Below are positions 48,130 through 48,170 of a DNA stretch of 48,170 bases, piece after piece. The notes beneath the pieces are model-generated. The model was given only the letters and a program-made list of their open reading frames with translations, was not told the origin of the DNA and made no database searches. The translations under genes were made by a program, and so were the position numbers. Origin of the DNA: Actinomadura hibisca NBRC 15177 (lineage in GTDB: Bacteria > Actinomycetota > Actinomycetes > Streptosporangiales > Streptosporangiaceae); contig NZ_BCRO01000098.1 of NCBI RefSeq assembly GCF_001552635.1, forward strand, positions 1 through 48,170. Direction: 5' to 3'. Each line of letters starts with the position of its first letter. Positions within the stretch are counted from its first letter, which is position 1.

Positions 48130-48170
48130 TCCGACATCGTCTCTCGCGCACGAAAGCGGGGGTCCAGGTC

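Larger units (their letters stand above)
43964..48170. mobile_element. AICE-like integrative element, integrase end (right end outside)
   Basis: Directly 3' of tRNA-Tyr: integrase, an Xis-type HTH protein, a second HTH protein, a primase-polymerase-like replication protein and a cluster of short inverted repeats, all on the minus strand. This order is typical of actinomycete integrative and conjugative elements (pSAM2-like). Transfer genes and the second att site would lie beyond the window; none can be shown. Confidence 0.75.

Noticed and set aside
47694..48137. N-terminal extension of the primase-polymerase to 48137
   Set aside because: The extension runs through the inverted-repeat cluster and lacks family similarity; a strong RBS lies directly before the internal ATG at 47693.

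Overview
The window is high-GC DNA with GTG/TTG starts, ATGA and GTGA stop-start overlaps and leaderless-looking promoters. A conservon-type RLC7/DUF742/GTPase set, a partial nuo cluster beside korAB, a cysteine-type leader peptide and an integrative element in tRNA-Tyr all point to a filamentous actinomycete. A Streptosporangiales/Thermomonosporaceae (Actinomadura-like) host is my guess, not something I can prove.

Layout. 1-450: a degenerate ~31-bp tandem repeat array with no gene. 450-5400: TspO, a four-gene conservon-like signalling set whose kinase gene is reduced to its C-terminal tail, a class II terpene cyclase-like gene and a possible CRP-type site. 5400-8700: a secreted protein, a RarD-type transporter, a PRC-barrel/DUF2382 stress protein and msrA. 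8700-10050: a lower-GC Fic-domain gene with a consensus leaderless promoter/operator, flanked on its far side by a decayed copy of the msrA 3' end, so it looks like an insertion. 10050-14800: an HD hydrolase, a hotdog thioesterase-like protein, a small ORF behind an operator-like repeat cluster, and an ABC exporter whose ATPase is fused to an extracellular alpha/beta hydrolase. 14900-19020: TetR, MFS exporter with three Ig-like repeats, and YceI, with a TetR-type palindrome filling the MFS promoter spacer. 19020-22400: a LysR remnant, a quinone-oxidoreductase-like gene, an alpha/beta hydrolase and a SecD-head-like membrane protein.

22580-40930 is the energy-metabolism core. korBA (2-oxoacid:ferredoxin oxidoreductase) and two tandem paralogous secreted-domain proteins run leftward. 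Divergently, nuoA-B-C-H and nuoI-J-K-L-M-N run rightward, followed by htpX. nuoD and the NADH module nuoEFG are absent, NuoB carries a ~250-residue repetitive tail, and a reverse-strand helix-hairpin-helix membrane protein splits nuoH from nuoI. Reduced ferredoxin from KorAB is the natural candidate electron donor for such a complex.

40930-43800: a methionine aminopeptidase and an XRE regulator that share a 30-bp palindrome holding both -10 boxes, then YajQ, a small protein and a CHAP/peptidoglycan-binding hydrolase. 43880-48170: tRNA-Tyr and the integrase-proximal end of an AICE-like element (integrase with a duplicated core-binding domain, Xis, a second HTH protein, primase-polymerase, and a repeat cluster that may be an origin or operator). 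The element runs off the right edge.
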